Shown here one piece after another: positions 26,523-35,403 of a DNA stretch of 64,000 nucleotides. The position numbers and the translations under genes were made by a program. Every line of letters begins with the position of its first letter. The stretch's first letter is position 1. Where the stretch lies: the NCBI GenBank assembly GCA_049604415.1, contig JBMYTN010000016.1, positions 23,196-87,195 on the forward strand. The letters are read 5' to 3'. Origin of the DNA: JBMYTN01 sp049604415. GTDB taxonomy: Bacteria; Pseudomonadota; Alphaproteobacteria; Rhodospirillales; Rhodospirillaceae. The notes beneath the pieces are model-generated. The model made no database searches. It worked only from the letters and a program-made list of their open reading frames with translations, and was not told the origin of the DNA.

Positions 26523-28226
26523 GTGCTAGAGGTCTTGTCTTGGCTCCAAATTTGGGGGCCACCGGTTGCGGTCATTCTTGCGACATTGGTGGTTGCCGGG
26601 AAGATTTATCGGGAGCTGAGCGCCGACCGCCCAACCCCTTTGATGGCCTATAAACATAGTTGGTGGATCCAACATGATGAAAAACACCTGATCCACGAAG
26701 GCCGTATCCTGGCAACGCGACCTGCCCATGAAATCAATGACTATTATTGGCCTGTGGTTTCGGCTTTTGGATTGGCGGCTCCCAGTTTGGCTGCACTCGG
26801 TTTTCGGCTTTGGGGTGTCTCCGTTAAAGGATTGAGAAGGCCGTTTTTTTTTCTAAATACTCTCGTGGTTTTGCTGGTGCTGCTGACCCTGACCCAAGCG
26901 GCTCCTTGGTGGATCAGTCTGCCTTTGGCGTTCCAATTTTTGGCCAGCTTGGAAACCTTAACCAATTGGCGTTATGCGCTGCCGGAAAGCTTTCTGTTTT
27001 TATATCTTGCTGCCGGAACATTGGCTTTGGTGCTCTTCCCGGATTTGGTCTGGAGCGGGTTGCCAGTTTTGGCCTTTGTCGCGGGCTTATTGGGGGCCGT
27101 GAAGATCAGCTTTCCGGTCATTGCTGGGACATTCTTGGCGGGAATTCTGCTGTCCCAGGCGCTGTTGACCGGAACTCTGCCCTTGATGTTGGCACTCATG
27201 TGCGCGGCGGCCTGGATGGCGGGATGGGGGATGATCGAGGCAATTCAGGCCTTAATCTATCGGCGTCTGGGAATTGACAACCGACATCGCTGGCGCAATC
27301 TCCTGGCGACAATTCGCCAGCATCGGGATGACACCAGCCAGTCGCGTTCGCCCATGAGCGCCCATCAGCCGGGTCGATGGCGTGTGTTCACCCATTTCTA
27401 TTACAATTTTCAAGCGGCTTACCGCTTTGTGCCCAATTTGATCCTGAGCGGATTGTTGATTTTGGTGTTTTTGTTCCTTGGCTTCGGAGCTGGAACAGCC
27501 CCGGAACGCCCGGTGGCTTCTGCAGACCTTTGGGCATTGTCGGGGATTGTGCTGCACAACCCGGCTCTTTGGGCCTTGGTGTTCTTTTTCCTGATCCATC
27601 AAGGCCTGCATTGGCCGCTGCATTGGTATCCGAAGCGCGGCATTATTTTATATTACCCCTTGGTCGTTCTAACAGCTGTGATTGGAGGGCAGATGGCTGC
27701 CTTCCTGGCCATTGCCTTCGGCTTTTGGGGCCTTTTCGTTCAAGGCTTGGTCTCCATCAGTGTTCCTTTGTTGGCCTTCTTATTTTGGCATCGTCGATCT
27801 TTGGCCGTGTTTCGCTCCGGTCACAGTGAGGCAGTTCAGGATAATCTGGATCGGTTGCGTGGATGGCTTCCCGATGATGCGGTGGTCTATGCCGATTGTT
27901 TTGCCGCGCGATTTCTGTGGCCGGACAATGTGCGCATCATCTCCTCTGATGTGGTGACTTGGCGGCGCCAAGATGTGGTGGATTGGGCGGAGATGCATGG
28001 TGGTGCCCATGTCCTTTTATCAGGCCTAAAAGACGTGAAAGTTGAAGCCCACACCTGGCGTGTTGCCATGGAGATGCCTTTTGACAACATGGCAGCAACA
28101 GAACCGATGACGGTCTTGCTCTTGGAGCGCCGTGATCCGTTTTTTGAACCAGGTCCGGCCCAACCATTTTCGGGGATTTACAAAGATTTGGACGCCTATC
28201 GCGCCAGCAAGGACGCGGTGTCGTGA
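26523..28226 (+). CDS. Polytopic membrane protein, GT-C glycosyltransferase-like, paralogue A
   Basis: 567 aa from GTG 26523 (GGGGGA upstream). About ten to eleven hydrophobic segments followed by a soluble C-terminal domain of about 110 residues. The first large loop carries IQHDEKHLIHEGRIL with D52/E53, and then a DYYWP stretch leading into an LGFRLWG segment, which follows the layout of GT39/ArnT-type GT-C enzymes (DE...A, PPLYYW). Such enzymes use polyprenyl-phosphate sugars on the outer face of the inner membrane. The C-terminal domain has VYADCFAARFLWP near 455. It overlaps the next gene, a full-length paralogue, by four bases. GT-C assignment is inference from motif order. Confidence 0.6.
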   Translation: MLEVLSWLQIWGPPVAVILATLVVAGKIYRELSADRPTPLMAYKHSWWIQHDEKHLIHEGRILATRPAHEINDYYWPVVSAFGLAAPSLAALGFRLWGVSVKGLRRPFFFLNTLVVLLVLLTLTQAAPWWISLPLAFQFLASLETLTNWRYALPESFLFLYLAAGTLALVLFPDLVWSGLPVLAFVAGLLGAVKISFPVIAGTFLAGILLSQALLTGTLPLMLALMCAAAWMAGWGMIEAIQALIYRRLGIDNRHRWRNLLATIRQHRDDTSQSRSPMSAHQPGRWRVFTHFYYNFQAAYRFVPNLILSGLLILVFLFLGFGAGTAPERPVASADLWALSGIVLHNPALWALVFFFLIHQGLHWPLHWYPKRGIILYYPLVVLTAVIGGQMAAFLAIAFGFWGLFVQGLVSISVPLLAFLFWHRRSLAVFRSGHSEAVQDNLDRLRGWLPDDAVVYADCFAARFLWPDNVRIISSDVVTWRRQDVVDWAEMHGGAHVLLSGLKDVKVEAHTWRVAMEMPFDNMAATEPMTVLLLERRDPFFEPGPAQPFSGIYKDLDAYRASKDAVS

Positions 28227-29989
28227 TCTCATTTGCGACCCTGTCTACCCTGTTGGAGTGGTTGATGCCGCTGCTTGCGAGTGCTGCTGTTTTGGGGCTT
28301 GGTCTCAGGATTTGGCGGACCATTGATGAAGACCGCCCCACACCGATGGAAGTCTATCGCAATGGCTGGTGGATTCAGCATGACGAGAAACATATGGTCC
28401 ATGAAGGCCGGGTCTTGGCTTTTCGACCAAAAGAAGAGATCAATGACTATTACTGGCCGGTCATTCTAGCCTTTGGCGTTGTACCATCTTATGTGGCTGC
28501 CTGGGGCTTCCGATTTGGTGGCACGACTCTGAAGGCCCTGCGCCGACCTTATTTTTTCCTCAATACTCTATCGATTTTGTTCTATGGCTTGGCGATTTCT
28601 CTTGCGGCACCCTGGTGGATTGCTTTGCCTTTTCTGATAATATTCTTGATCAATTTGGAAACGTTAACGGTGTGGCGCTACGCATTACCGGAAAGTTTTC
28701 TCTATCTCTATTGTGCCGTCACAACATTCTTACTGGTTGCCGACCCTCAGCTCACTTGGACTCTCTTACCGATCATAACCGGGGCGGCAGGATTGTTGGC
28801 AGCGGTAAAGATCAGTTTCCCCGTCATTGCGGGACTGTATCCGGCTGGAATTTTTCTGTCCCAATCCTTGCACATGACTGCCATTGAGTGGGGGTGGGGA
28901 TTGCTCTGTGCCGGAAGTCTGTTGTGCGTGTGGGCCCTTACGGAGGGTGGCCAGTTTTTGGTCTATCGGGCTCTGGGGGTGCCTTGGAAGTATCGATGGA
29001 TCAACCTGTCGCGCTCCTTAGCCCAGCACACCAATGATATCTCGGCCTCACGCACCGAAATTCGCCCCCATGAGCCTGCCCGGTGGAACGTTTTTGTCGA
29101 TTTTCCCTATTTCAGTCTGAAACTGACCTATCCGTTTTTGCCCCATATTCAGATCATCGGTTTTTTCTTTTTACTGGTGGTGTTTTTAGGCTTTGGTGCC
29201 GGACAAGCAGGCACTTCTGGTCAAGCGGTATCCCTGGCTGCAATGGCTCAGAGCGGTGGTTTTGTCCTCGCCAACCCAGCTCTTTGGGCGATCTTGTTTT
29301 ACATGCTGATCCATCAGGCTTTGCATTGGCCCGTGCTCTGGTATTCAAAGCGCGGCATGCACCTGTACTACCCCTTGGTGGTGATGAGCACGCTGTTGGT
29401 CGGACAAGTGATGGCCGTGGTGCAGACCCTGTTCGATGGGGTCATCTTTGGTCTTGCAGCAGTCGTGTTGGTTGGTCTGCCCTTGTCCGGATTTTACTTT
29501 TGGCAGCGCTTGGCTGTGCGCATGGCTCGCTCTCACCGCAGCACTGCAGTCCAAGACAATCTTACGCAATTGGAGCTTTGGGTCCCGGACAACGCCATCA
29601 TCTATGCGGATTGCTTTTCAGCCCGATTCCTATGGCCAAAACATGTCCGCATTCTCTCTTCCGATGTGGTTACATGGACCCAGCAAGACGTTCTGGATTG
29701 GGCCGAGCTCCATGATGGCAGTTATGTTTTGCTTTCATCCCTAGCGGAGGTTCAGGTTGATCAGCGGGTTTGGCGGATCGCGTTGGACCTGTCCTATGAC
29801 GGGATGGCGGCCTCTGAGTATTTGACGGTCGTCTTGCTGGAGCGTCGGCGACCCTTGTTCACTGACGCCCCCGCCTGCCCCTTTAAGGGTGAGTATGTCA
29901 TGCTCGATGCCTATCGGGCTGCCAGGAGCGCCGGTGCGGATATCGAGAGCGCCAAAGCGGCGGCAGCTGCGGCGGAGGCGGCCAGATAG
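28223..29989 (+). CDS. Polytopic membrane protein, GT-C glycosyltransferase-like, paralogue B
   Basis: 588 aa starting at GTG 28223 inside the stop of its paralogue (GTGA overlap). The two align along their whole length, with shared WWIQHDEKH (here D54/E55), EINDYYWPV, LPESFLYLY, VKISFPVIAG, LIHQALHWP and a C-terminal YADCFSARFLWP. Paralogue B has an extra Ala/Glu-rich tail. The pair arose by tandem duplication and may form a heterodimer or act on successive acceptors. Thirteen bases downstream lies a convergent DPM-like GT2, a plausible source of the polyprenyl-phosphate donor. Confidence 0.6.
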   Translation: MISFATLSTLLEWLMPLLASAAVLGLGLRIWRTIDEDRPTPMEVYRNGWWIQHDEKHMVHEGRVLAFRPKEEINDYYWPVILAFGVVPSYVAAWGFRFGGTTLKALRRPYFFLNTLSILFYGLAISLAAPWWIALPFLIIFLINLETLTVWRYALPESFLYLYCAVTTFLLVADPQLTWTLLPIITGAAGLLAAVKISFPVIAGLYPAGIFLSQSLHMTAIEWGWGLLCAGSLLCVWALTEGGQFLVYRALGVPWKYRWINLSRSLAQHTNDISASRTEIRPHEPARWNVFVDFPYFSLKLTYPFLPHIQIIGFFFLLVVFLGFGAGQAGTSGQAVSLAAMAQSGGFVLANPALWAILFYMLIHQALHWPVLWYSKRGMHLYYPLVVMSTLLVGQVMAVVQTLFDGVIFGLAAVVLVGLPLSGFYFWQRLAVRMARSHRSTAVQDNLTQLELWVPDNAIIYADCFSARFLWPKHVRILSSDVVTWTQQDVLDWAELHDGSYVLLSSLAEVQVDQRVWRIALDLSYDGMAASEYLTVVLLERRRPLFTDAPACPFKGEYVMLDAYRAARSAGADIESAKAAAAAAEAAR

Positions 29990-30002
29990 AGCAACGAACC
30001 GG

Positions 30003-30851
30003 TTACGCCGTCCGCTTCGGCAGCTTCTGAAAGCGGAATTTGACCAAATACCACAGGGCTTTAACTCCGTCCTTCCAGGTGATCTTTTTCCCTTCGGCAT
30101 AGGTCCGACCGAAATACATGATCCCAACTTCATAAATCCGCCAATGCCGCGCCCGGGCCACTTGGGCGGAAAACTCGATCTCGAAGCCGAAATCATTGCT
30201 GGTTAGGGCCAGGGTTTCCCAGACCGGGCGGGTGAACATTTTGTAGCAAACCTCCACATCCGTGACCTGTTGGTCATAGAACAGGTTGAACAGGAAGGTG
30301 ATCAGCTTGTTGGCCAGGTAATGGTAGAAATAGAGCGTCCGGTGCGGGCGGCCATAAAACCGCGAGCCAAACACCACATCGGCAACCCGTCGCTCGGCGA
30401 TCAGGTTCCACATATCTTTCCAGTCGACCGGATCATATTCCAGATCCGCATCCTGGATCACCATGGCATCCCCGGTGGCGGTCTCCAGGCCGGTGCGGAC
30501 CGCGCCGCCTTTGCCCTTGTTGGCCTCGTGGAACACGATTTGGAAGGTGACGGGGGCGCGCCCGGTGTCATCCTCCGCATGGGGTGTCATTTGGAAGGTG
30601 CCGTCACTCTCGCTGACGGTGGCCAAGGCGATCGGGGCGTCCAGGGGTTCTAAGGTTTCGCGCAACCATTCCCGGGTGCCGTCTTTGGAGCCGTCATCGA
30701 CAATGACCAGTTCCTTGGGCACGCTGGGCAGGACTTCCGTCACCCGGGCAATCAGAAAAGCGATGCTGTCGATCTCGTTATAAGCCGGGATGATGACCGA
30801 GAGCACTTTCGGGTGGAAGGATTTCTCCGGCGGTCTGGTGGAGACGATCAT
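30003..30851 (-). CDS. Family 2 glycosyltransferase, dolichol-phosphate mannose synthase-like
   Basis: 282 aa, GT-A fold. VIIPAYNE (residues 19-26), VDDGSKDGT near 51 and QDADLEYDP near 133 (DxD-type metal site) are those of DPM1-like enzymes, which move a hexose from a nucleotide sugar to polyprenyl phosphate at the inner membrane. Residues 198-215 (YFYHYLANKLITFLFNLF) form an amphipathic/hydrophobic stretch, but no C-terminal membrane helices follow. Its start overlaps the stop of the upstream methyltransferase by four bases. It may feed the neighbouring GT-C-like proteins (inference). Confidence 0.87.
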   Translation of the reverse strand: MIVSTRPPEKSFHPKVLSVIIPAYNEIDSIAFLIARVTEVLPSVPKELVIVDDGSKDGTREWLRETLEPLDAPIALATVSESDGTFQMTPHAEDDTGRAPVTFQIVFHEANKGKGGAVRTGLETATGDAMVIQDADLEYDPVDWKDMWNLIAERRVADVVFGSRFYGRPHRTLYFYHYLANKLITFLFNLFYDQQVTDVEVCYKMFTRPVWETLALTSNDFGFEIEFSAQVARARHWRIYEVGIMYFGRTYAEGKKITWKDGVKALWYLVKFRFQKLPKRTA

Positions 30852-31714
30852 TGGGGTTCTCCGGTTTTGACGGCCATCAGGCGCAGAATAGGGGCGAAGC
30901 CGCGCCGGGAGAGCAACCCTTTCAGGCCGACCTTGCCGACCAGGGTCTCGGGCGCGCCCATGCCTTGCCAGTGATAGTCCTCGCGGATGATGGTGAAGCC
31001 CAGGCGTTCCAGGGCGGCGCGCAGATCGGGGCCGGGCAGGCCGCTATCGCCATGGAATTCGGACAGGTGGTAATCCCGTTCCTCGGCTTCCGGGCAGGCG
31101 GAGAGGTAGCCATGGCCGTGGTCGAAGACTTTGCGATAGGCCTTCAGCGGCAGGTGAAAATTTTTGACAAACCGTCGCTCGATGTCATGGTCGGTATAGA
31201 GCACCCCGCCGGGCACCAAGAGCCGCGCCGCCTCGGCGAAAAACGTCAGCGGGTCATAGAGATGGTGCAGGGTGGCAAAGGCTCCGATCAGATCGACCGA
31301 TCCGGCCTCCAGGGGCACCTGTTCGCAGCCCGAACAGATCTTCGCAGCCTCGGGCAGGTCGATGCGGTCCAGCATGGCCTGGGAGACATCCACCAAGGTG
31401 ATGCTGTTGATCAGCGCTGCGGCGCGATAGGCCAGGAACCCCGACCCGGTGCCTGCATCCAGCAGATGCAATGGCGCGGTGACCGGTCCGCCATACTGGG
31501 TCCGCAGATCGATCATTTCCTGGACCAGGCCCTCGACCCAGGGATGGGGCAAATTGCCTTTGCGCCGACTATCGACCTGATCATAGACCCCGGCAATGGT
31601 GTCATAGAACCGGCGGTTGGCCTCCATCACCGCATCGGCGTCCGGATTGGTGGATCCGGCTGCGGGGGAAGGTTTGGCGGAAGACGGGGCGGTCGCGGGC
31701 ATGGGGGGCCTCAT
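30848..31714 (-). CDS. SAM-dependent class I methyltransferase
   Basis: 288 aa. Residues 36-55 (FYDTIAGVYDQVDSRR) and the SAM loop LLDAGTGSGF near 85 mark a class I methyltransferase of the Methyltransf_11/25 type; the acidic strand-2 end is TLVDVS and motif III is FATLHHLYDP. About 30 low-complexity residues precede the domain. It is the first gene of a two-gene operon with the DPM-like GT2, so a sugar or lipid-linked intermediate is a plausible acceptor. No strong Shine-Dalgarno is visible before this ATG. Confidence 0.82.
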   Translation of the reverse strand: MRPPMPATAPSSAKPSPAAGSTNPDADAVMEANRRFYDTIAGVYDQVDSRRKGNLPHPWVEGLVQEMIDLRTQYGGPVTAPLHLLDAGTGSGFLAYRAAALINSITLVDVSQAMLDRIDLPEAAKICSGCEQVPLEAGSVDLIGAFATLHHLYDPLTFFAEAARLLVPGGVLYTDHDIERRFVKNFHLPLKAYRKVFDHGHGYLSACPEAEERDYHLSEFHGDSGLPGPDLRAALERLGFTIIREDYHWQGMGAPETLVGKVGLKGLLSRRGFAPILRLMAVKTGEPQ

Positions 31715-31812
31715 AAAAGCAGCTACACGCTTTCAGTCTGACCGAGAAAGCATAAAAAGTTCCTAAGATCCTCGATTTGGTTCGCTCTGTTTGGGCGTTA
31801 AGGAAATGGTCA

Positions 31813-31861
31813 GATCCCTACAGCTAACCTGTTGAAAACAGGCCCCTGTAGCTTCGGGATC
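31813..31861 (+). promoter_or_regulatory. Nested stem-loop directly before a glycosyltransferase start
   Basis: Three nested pairings: GATCCC (31813-31818) with GGGATC (31856-31861), TACAG (31819-31823) with CTGTA (31846-31850), and CCTGTT (31828-31833) with AACAGG (31837-31842, loop GAA). The ATG follows four bases later at 31866, and no conventional Shine-Dalgarno is exposed. The structure would bury the ribosome entry site, suggesting translational control. Pairing is read directly; function is inferred. Confidence 0.5.
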
Positions 31862-31865
31862 CCCC

Positions 31866-33113
31866 ATGGACGTTGCCGTTTTCATTGCGATTGCGCTGTG
31901 CCTGGCGATGAATTTCGCCGGATATCTTTATGCCTTGTTTCTGATGCAGCTGGTGCGGCCAATCCCGGCCCTTCCGGAGGCCCTGTCGATGGACGATGCG
32001 GATTTGCCGCATATGCATGTGATCATCGCGACCCATAATGAAGCGAAGGATATTGAGGCCAAATTGGAAAATACCGCAGCCCTGGCCTATCCCCGGGACA
32101 AGCTGACGGTGATCATCGCCGATGGCGGGTCAACGGATGGCACTCCAGATCTGGCGGAAACCTGGGCGGATCAGCGGATGGAACGCGATGAGACCGCCAT
32201 TGACGTGCGGGTCATGCGCTTGGAGGCGATTGGCAAGGTGCGCCAGATCAATGCAGCCCTGATGATGGTGCCCCAGGCCGACAATCCCATGGCCGATTTT
32301 GTCGTCATCACCGATGCCGATGCCCAGATCACCACAGAAGACGCCTTGTTGACCACGGCAGGCCTGCTGAAGGGGCTGCCGGGGCCGACCTTGATCGGGG
32401 GCTGGACTGAGCCGCCCTCTGACCCAACCGATCTGGCCGGACAGATGGAGTTGATGTTCTGGCAAAAAATGAACCGCCAACGGCATATGGAGACCGAGAG
32501 TTTTTCCGCTTCCATTGTAGTGGCCCCGTTTTATGCCTTTCCTCGGCTGTATTTTCGCGGCTGGCCGGTGGATTGTGTCGCCGATGACGTCAACATCTCG
32601 CTGCAATTCCGCGATCGGGGCGGGCGGATTGTCTATACCCCGCGCATTCGGGTGATCGAGACCCGCCAGCCCGCCAGCCTGAAGCAAATGGTGGCCCACA
32701 AGCTGCGCAAAACCAACGCCTATGCCATGGAGGTGCTGCGCTACAGCTATCGTCTGCCGTTCCTGGGGCTGCGGGATCGGGTCTTGCTGGCGTTCAAATT
32801 CTTTCAGTTTTTCATCATGCCGGTGGCCACCATCGCCTTTGGTGTTTGGTCGCTGTATTTCCTGGCCACAGCCCAGTTCCTGTTGCTCGGCGCGATCTAT
32901 GGAACGTTGCTGATTTTGGTCGCGGTGGCCTCCGTGCTGGCCAGCCGATCCCCGGTTGAAGAGGTGAAGGTCCAGCCCGCCCGACGCCGACTGGTCCTGA
33001 GCATGGGGATCTTTGTGCTGATGCTCTGGGTGCTGATCGCCAATATGCTACTCTATCCCTTCTGGCAGCAAAATGCCCGCTATGAACGGGTTGGCGAGGC
33101 CGTGGGGGCCTAA
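31866..33113 (+). CDS. Membrane-bound processive family 2 glycosyltransferase
   Basis: 415 aa. An N-terminal membrane segment (residues 4-27) precedes a GT-A domain with IIATHNEA near 56, ADGGSTDGT near 83, a TDADAQ metal site near 155 and the acceptor-site VADDVNIS near 240, then three or four membrane helices (from about 308 to the end). This is the architecture of cellulose/hyaluronan synthase-like polymerising enzymes, although the QxxRW motif reads AHKLRKT. Expected to build or extend an exported or lipid-linked glycan at the inner membrane. It faces the methyltransferase gene across 151 bases. Confidence 0.85.
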   Translation: MDVAVFIAIALCLAMNFAGYLYALFLMQLVRPIPALPEALSMDDADLPHMHVIIATHNEAKDIEAKLENTAALAYPRDKLTVIIADGGSTDGTPDLAETWADQRMERDETAIDVRVMRLEAIGKVRQINAALMMVPQADNPMADFVVITDADAQITTEDALLTTAGLLKGLPGPTLIGGWTEPPSDPTDLAGQMELMFWQKMNRQRHMETESFSASIVVAPFYAFPRLYFRGWPVDCVADDVNISLQFRDRGGRIVYTPRIRVIETRQPASLKQMVAHKLRKTNAYAMEVLRYSYRLPFLGLRDRVLLAFKFFQFFIMPVATIAFGVWSLYFLATAQFLLLGAIYGTLLILVAVASVLASRSPVEEVKVQPARRRLVLSMGIFVLMLWVLIANMLLYPFWQQNARYERVGEAVGA

Positions 33114-33120
33114 AGCATTA

Positions 33121-34281
33121 TCAATCTGGCGGATGGCGCGGGTCCGGTTTCCGTTCCCCCATGCCATCCTGCCAGTTTAGCGGCAGTGCCTCGGCATCGA
33201 AGGTCCGTGACAGGTGGTCGTCAATGAAGGCCTCGCTGGTGGAGACCAGACAATCGGGGTGATAGTCGGCGAACCAGGCATTGCCCAACGCCCGGGCCCG
33301 GATCTCTGCCAAAGGCTCCGAGAGCACATTGCCTGGCGAGATATGCAGGAAGGGACAGGGCAGCACATCGCCATAGGGGGTCAGATACAGGATCTCCTTC
33401 ACCGCGCCACAACCCCGGGGGCCGAGATTGCTTTGGAAATCGGTCCGGATCAAAGGGGAGGACGCGGTCAGGGCCTCAATGCGTGCCAGTTCTTCAGCAG
33501 TTAAGGACAAGTTGTTCGACCCGGTCCAATTCCCCGCCCGCACCGGCAGGATCAAATAGGTCATCACCTGAAGGTCGTTCAGGGTCAGATCCAGCAGCTT
33601 CTGGAAACCCAGCTGATCCAAGGTGCCGCGCATCACCACCGTGCCGATGGTGACCCGCAGGCCTTTTTTCAGCGCCCGACGGATCCCGGCGACCGACTTA
33701 GCAAAGGCACCGGGTGCACCGCGAAAGGCGTCATGATCATCGGCCTCGCCGCTGTCCAAGCTGACGGTCAGGATATCGACCCCGGCCGCGATCAGCTGGT
33801 CTATGCGCTCCTCGGTCAGCAACAGGCCATTGGTGGTCACGGAGATCACATTGCGCTCCGGTTGGCAGGCGGTAATGATCTCGGGCAGCTGTTTGATCAG
33901 CAGCGGCTCGCCGCCTTGGAAAGAGAAGTTTACGCAACCGAGGTCCATGGCCTGCTTAGCGACGCGCTTGTAATCCTCCAGCGCCATGCGCGGGCGGTCG
34001 GCTTTGGCCTCCAGGGCGGTGGCAAAGCAATGCTCGCAGCGCAGATTGCAGCGGAAATCCAGCGAGAAATCCACATAGCGCAGCGGTGGATGGCCAAGGC
34101 TGGAGCGGATCACCGCCTTGGCCAGCCGGGCGGTCAAAAGCGGCTTTCGGGCGGAGAAGGCATATTTCAGGTTCCAGCGAAAGGCCTCAATCCGTCGGGC
34201 AAGGGAGGGCTTGCGCGGATGGGCCAGGCTGTGGCGCAGAATGCCTTTGGTCTCCGGAGAAGAACTGGTGGCTTGGGTCAT
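33121..34281 (-). CDS. Radical SAM protein with SPASM-like C-terminal cysteines
   Basis: 386 aa. C78, C82 and C85 in CNLRCEHC bind the 4Fe-4S cluster; FSFQGGEPLL follows as the SAM-contacting GGEP. The C-terminal part has several further cysteines (RGCGAVK, DVLPCPF, HPDCLVS), as in SPASM/twitch domains that hold auxiliary clusters. About 60 residues of basic sequence precede the core. It overlaps the upstream epimerase gene by four bases, so the two are translationally coupled. Radical SAM dehydrogenases or epimerases acting on sugars or peptides are possible; substrate unknown. Confidence 0.85.
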   Translation of the reverse strand: MTQATSSSPETKGILRHSLAHPRKPSLARRIEAFRWNLKYAFSARKPLLTARLAKAVIRSSLGHPPLRYVDFSLDFRCNLRCEHCFATALEAKADRPRMALEDYKRVAKQAMDLGCVNFSFQGGEPLLIKQLPEIITACQPERNVISVTTNGLLLTEERIDQLIAAGVDILTVSLDSGEADDHDAFRGAPGAFAKSVAGIRRALKKGLRVTIGTVVMRGTLDQLGFQKLLDLTLNDLQVMTYLILPVRAGNWTGSNNLSLTAEELARIEALTASSPLIRTDFQSNLGPRGCGAVKEILYLTPYGDVLPCPFLHISPGNVLSEPLAEIRARALGNAWFADYHPDCLVSTSEAFIDDHLSRTFDAEALPLNWQDGMGERKPDPRHPPD

Positions 34282-35252
34282 GGCTGACGCTCCTGCTTCG
34301 GCTCTGGCTCCTGCTCCGGGTCTAGGGCGTCGCGCAGGGCGTCCTCCAGGCTGGCTTTGGGGAACCAGCCCAGCGCTTGGCGGGCCGCATGGATCGAGTA
34401 GATTTTATGGCCAAAGGCCGACACCGCGACGGCGGCGTCATGGGCCCCCAACAGCTTTTTGCCGAGCGGTCCGGCCAGTAGGGCTCTGGCGGCTTTGGGC
34501 AGGACCCGAACCGTTTTGCGCCCGGCAACGCCTTGGACTGTGCAGGCGCTGTGCAGCAGGCTGGCATAGGGGATATTGCCGCTGGAAAGGATAAAGCGCC
34601 CGGCTTGCTTCTGGGCCAGCACCCGATCCACGGCGTCGAGCAGGTCCGAGAGCGCCAAAAAACTGGTCATGCCCGGCGGGGCGGGCACAATGGGGTTGGG
34701 ACCTTTGAGCTTGCGCAAGGGACCCAACACCTGGGCCTGCATCCCCGGGCCATAAACGGTGGTCAGATAGAGGGTGGTCGCCAGACCGGGATAGCCCGCC
34801 ATCAGGGCCTCGCAGGCCAGCTTGTCGGCGATGTAGCGGCTGTCCATATAGCCGGTAAAGGCGGGATCGCAGGCCCCTGGCGCGCTCTCATCGCGGATCC
34901 GATCCGTTTCCCAAACGCCAAAAATGCCCGCCGCACTCAGAAACACCAAGGGCGGTGCCCCCCGTTGGGCCAAGGCGTCCAAAAGGGCGCGGGTATTGGC
35001 CACGCTGAGGCTGTCTGGGCTGCCTTTGGGCGGTCGCGGGGCGAAATCCACATCAAACGCGGCATGGATCACCGCATCCGGTCGGGAGCGCTCCCAGATC
35101 AGGTCGAGGGTGCTGTCCAGGGCGGCAAAGGCGGTCCGACCCGGCACATCCGGAACGGCATGGCCTTGGACTTTGAGATGGGCGGCGAGGCGGCTGCCAA
35201 GATAGCCGCTGGTGCCGGTCACCAAAATGGTCTGCGCCGGGTTCTCCGACAT
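34278..35252 (-). CDS. NAD(P)-dependent sugar epimerase/dehydratase (extended SDR)
   Basis: 324 aa from ATG 35252, which follows a perfect AGGAGG; further upstream codons are unlike the family. Rossmann loop GTSGYLGS (residues 12-19), HAAFDVD, a Ser in FLSAAGIFG, and the active-site Tyr/Lys in GYMDSRYIADK place it in the extended SDR (NAD-dependent epimerase) family that modifies nucleotide sugars. The C-terminus ends in a Pro/Glu/Gln tail. First gene of an operon with the radical SAM protein. Its Shine-Dalgarno lies in one arm of an inverted repeat. Confidence 0.83.
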   Translation of the reverse strand: MSENPAQTILVTGTSGYLGSRLAAHLKVQGHAVPDVPGRTAFAALDSTLDLIWERSRPDAVIHAAFDVDFAPRPPKGSPDSLSVANTRALLDALAQRGAPPLVFLSAAGIFGVWETDRIRDESAPGACDPAFTGYMDSRYIADKLACEALMAGYPGLATTLYLTTVYGPGMQAQVLGPLRKLKGPNPIVPAPPGMTSFLALSDLLDAVDRVLAQKQAGRFILSSGNIPYASLLHSACTVQGVAGRKTVRVLPKAARALLAGPLGKKLLGAHDAAVAVSAFGHKIYSIHAARQALGWFPKASLEDALRDALDPEQEPEPKQERQP

Positions 35253-35259
35253 GACTACA

Positions 35260-35289
35260 GGTCCTCCTTTCTGGAGATCTTGGAGGACC
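35260..35289 (-). promoter_or_regulatory. Shine-Dalgarno-sequestering hairpin before the epimerase
   Basis: Read on the minus strand, GGTCCTCC (35289-35282), a 14-base loop and GGAGGACC (35267-35260) form a perfect 8-bp stem. The second arm contains the Shine-Dalgarno of the epimerase, whose ATG is seven bases downstream at 35252. Opening of the stem would be needed for translation. Pairing is seen; a regulatory role is inferred. Confidence 0.55.
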
Positions 35290-35355
35290 ATAGCATACCA
35301 ACAAAGTGTTAAGGGTTTTTTGACATCTGGGAAGCCGGGCGGGGGAGTGCCATCT

Positions 35356-35376
35356 ATGCCGTCACTGGTATGGCAT
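35356..35376 (+). promoter_or_regulatory. Weak inverted repeat upstream of the carbon-uptake operon
   Basis: ATGCC, 11 bases, GGCAT, about 28 bases before the first start codon of the AllA-like/sbtA run. Arm length and spacing recall LysR-type sites, which regulate many inorganic-carbon genes. The arms are short, so this is only a candidate. Confidence 0.2.
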
Positions 35377-35403
35377 GGTCCAAATAGGGATGGAGAGCAG
35401 ATA

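Noticed and set aside
30851..31741. Plus-strand reading opposite the methyltransferase
   Set aside because: Antisense of a gene with a clear SAM motif and a coupled downstream partner.
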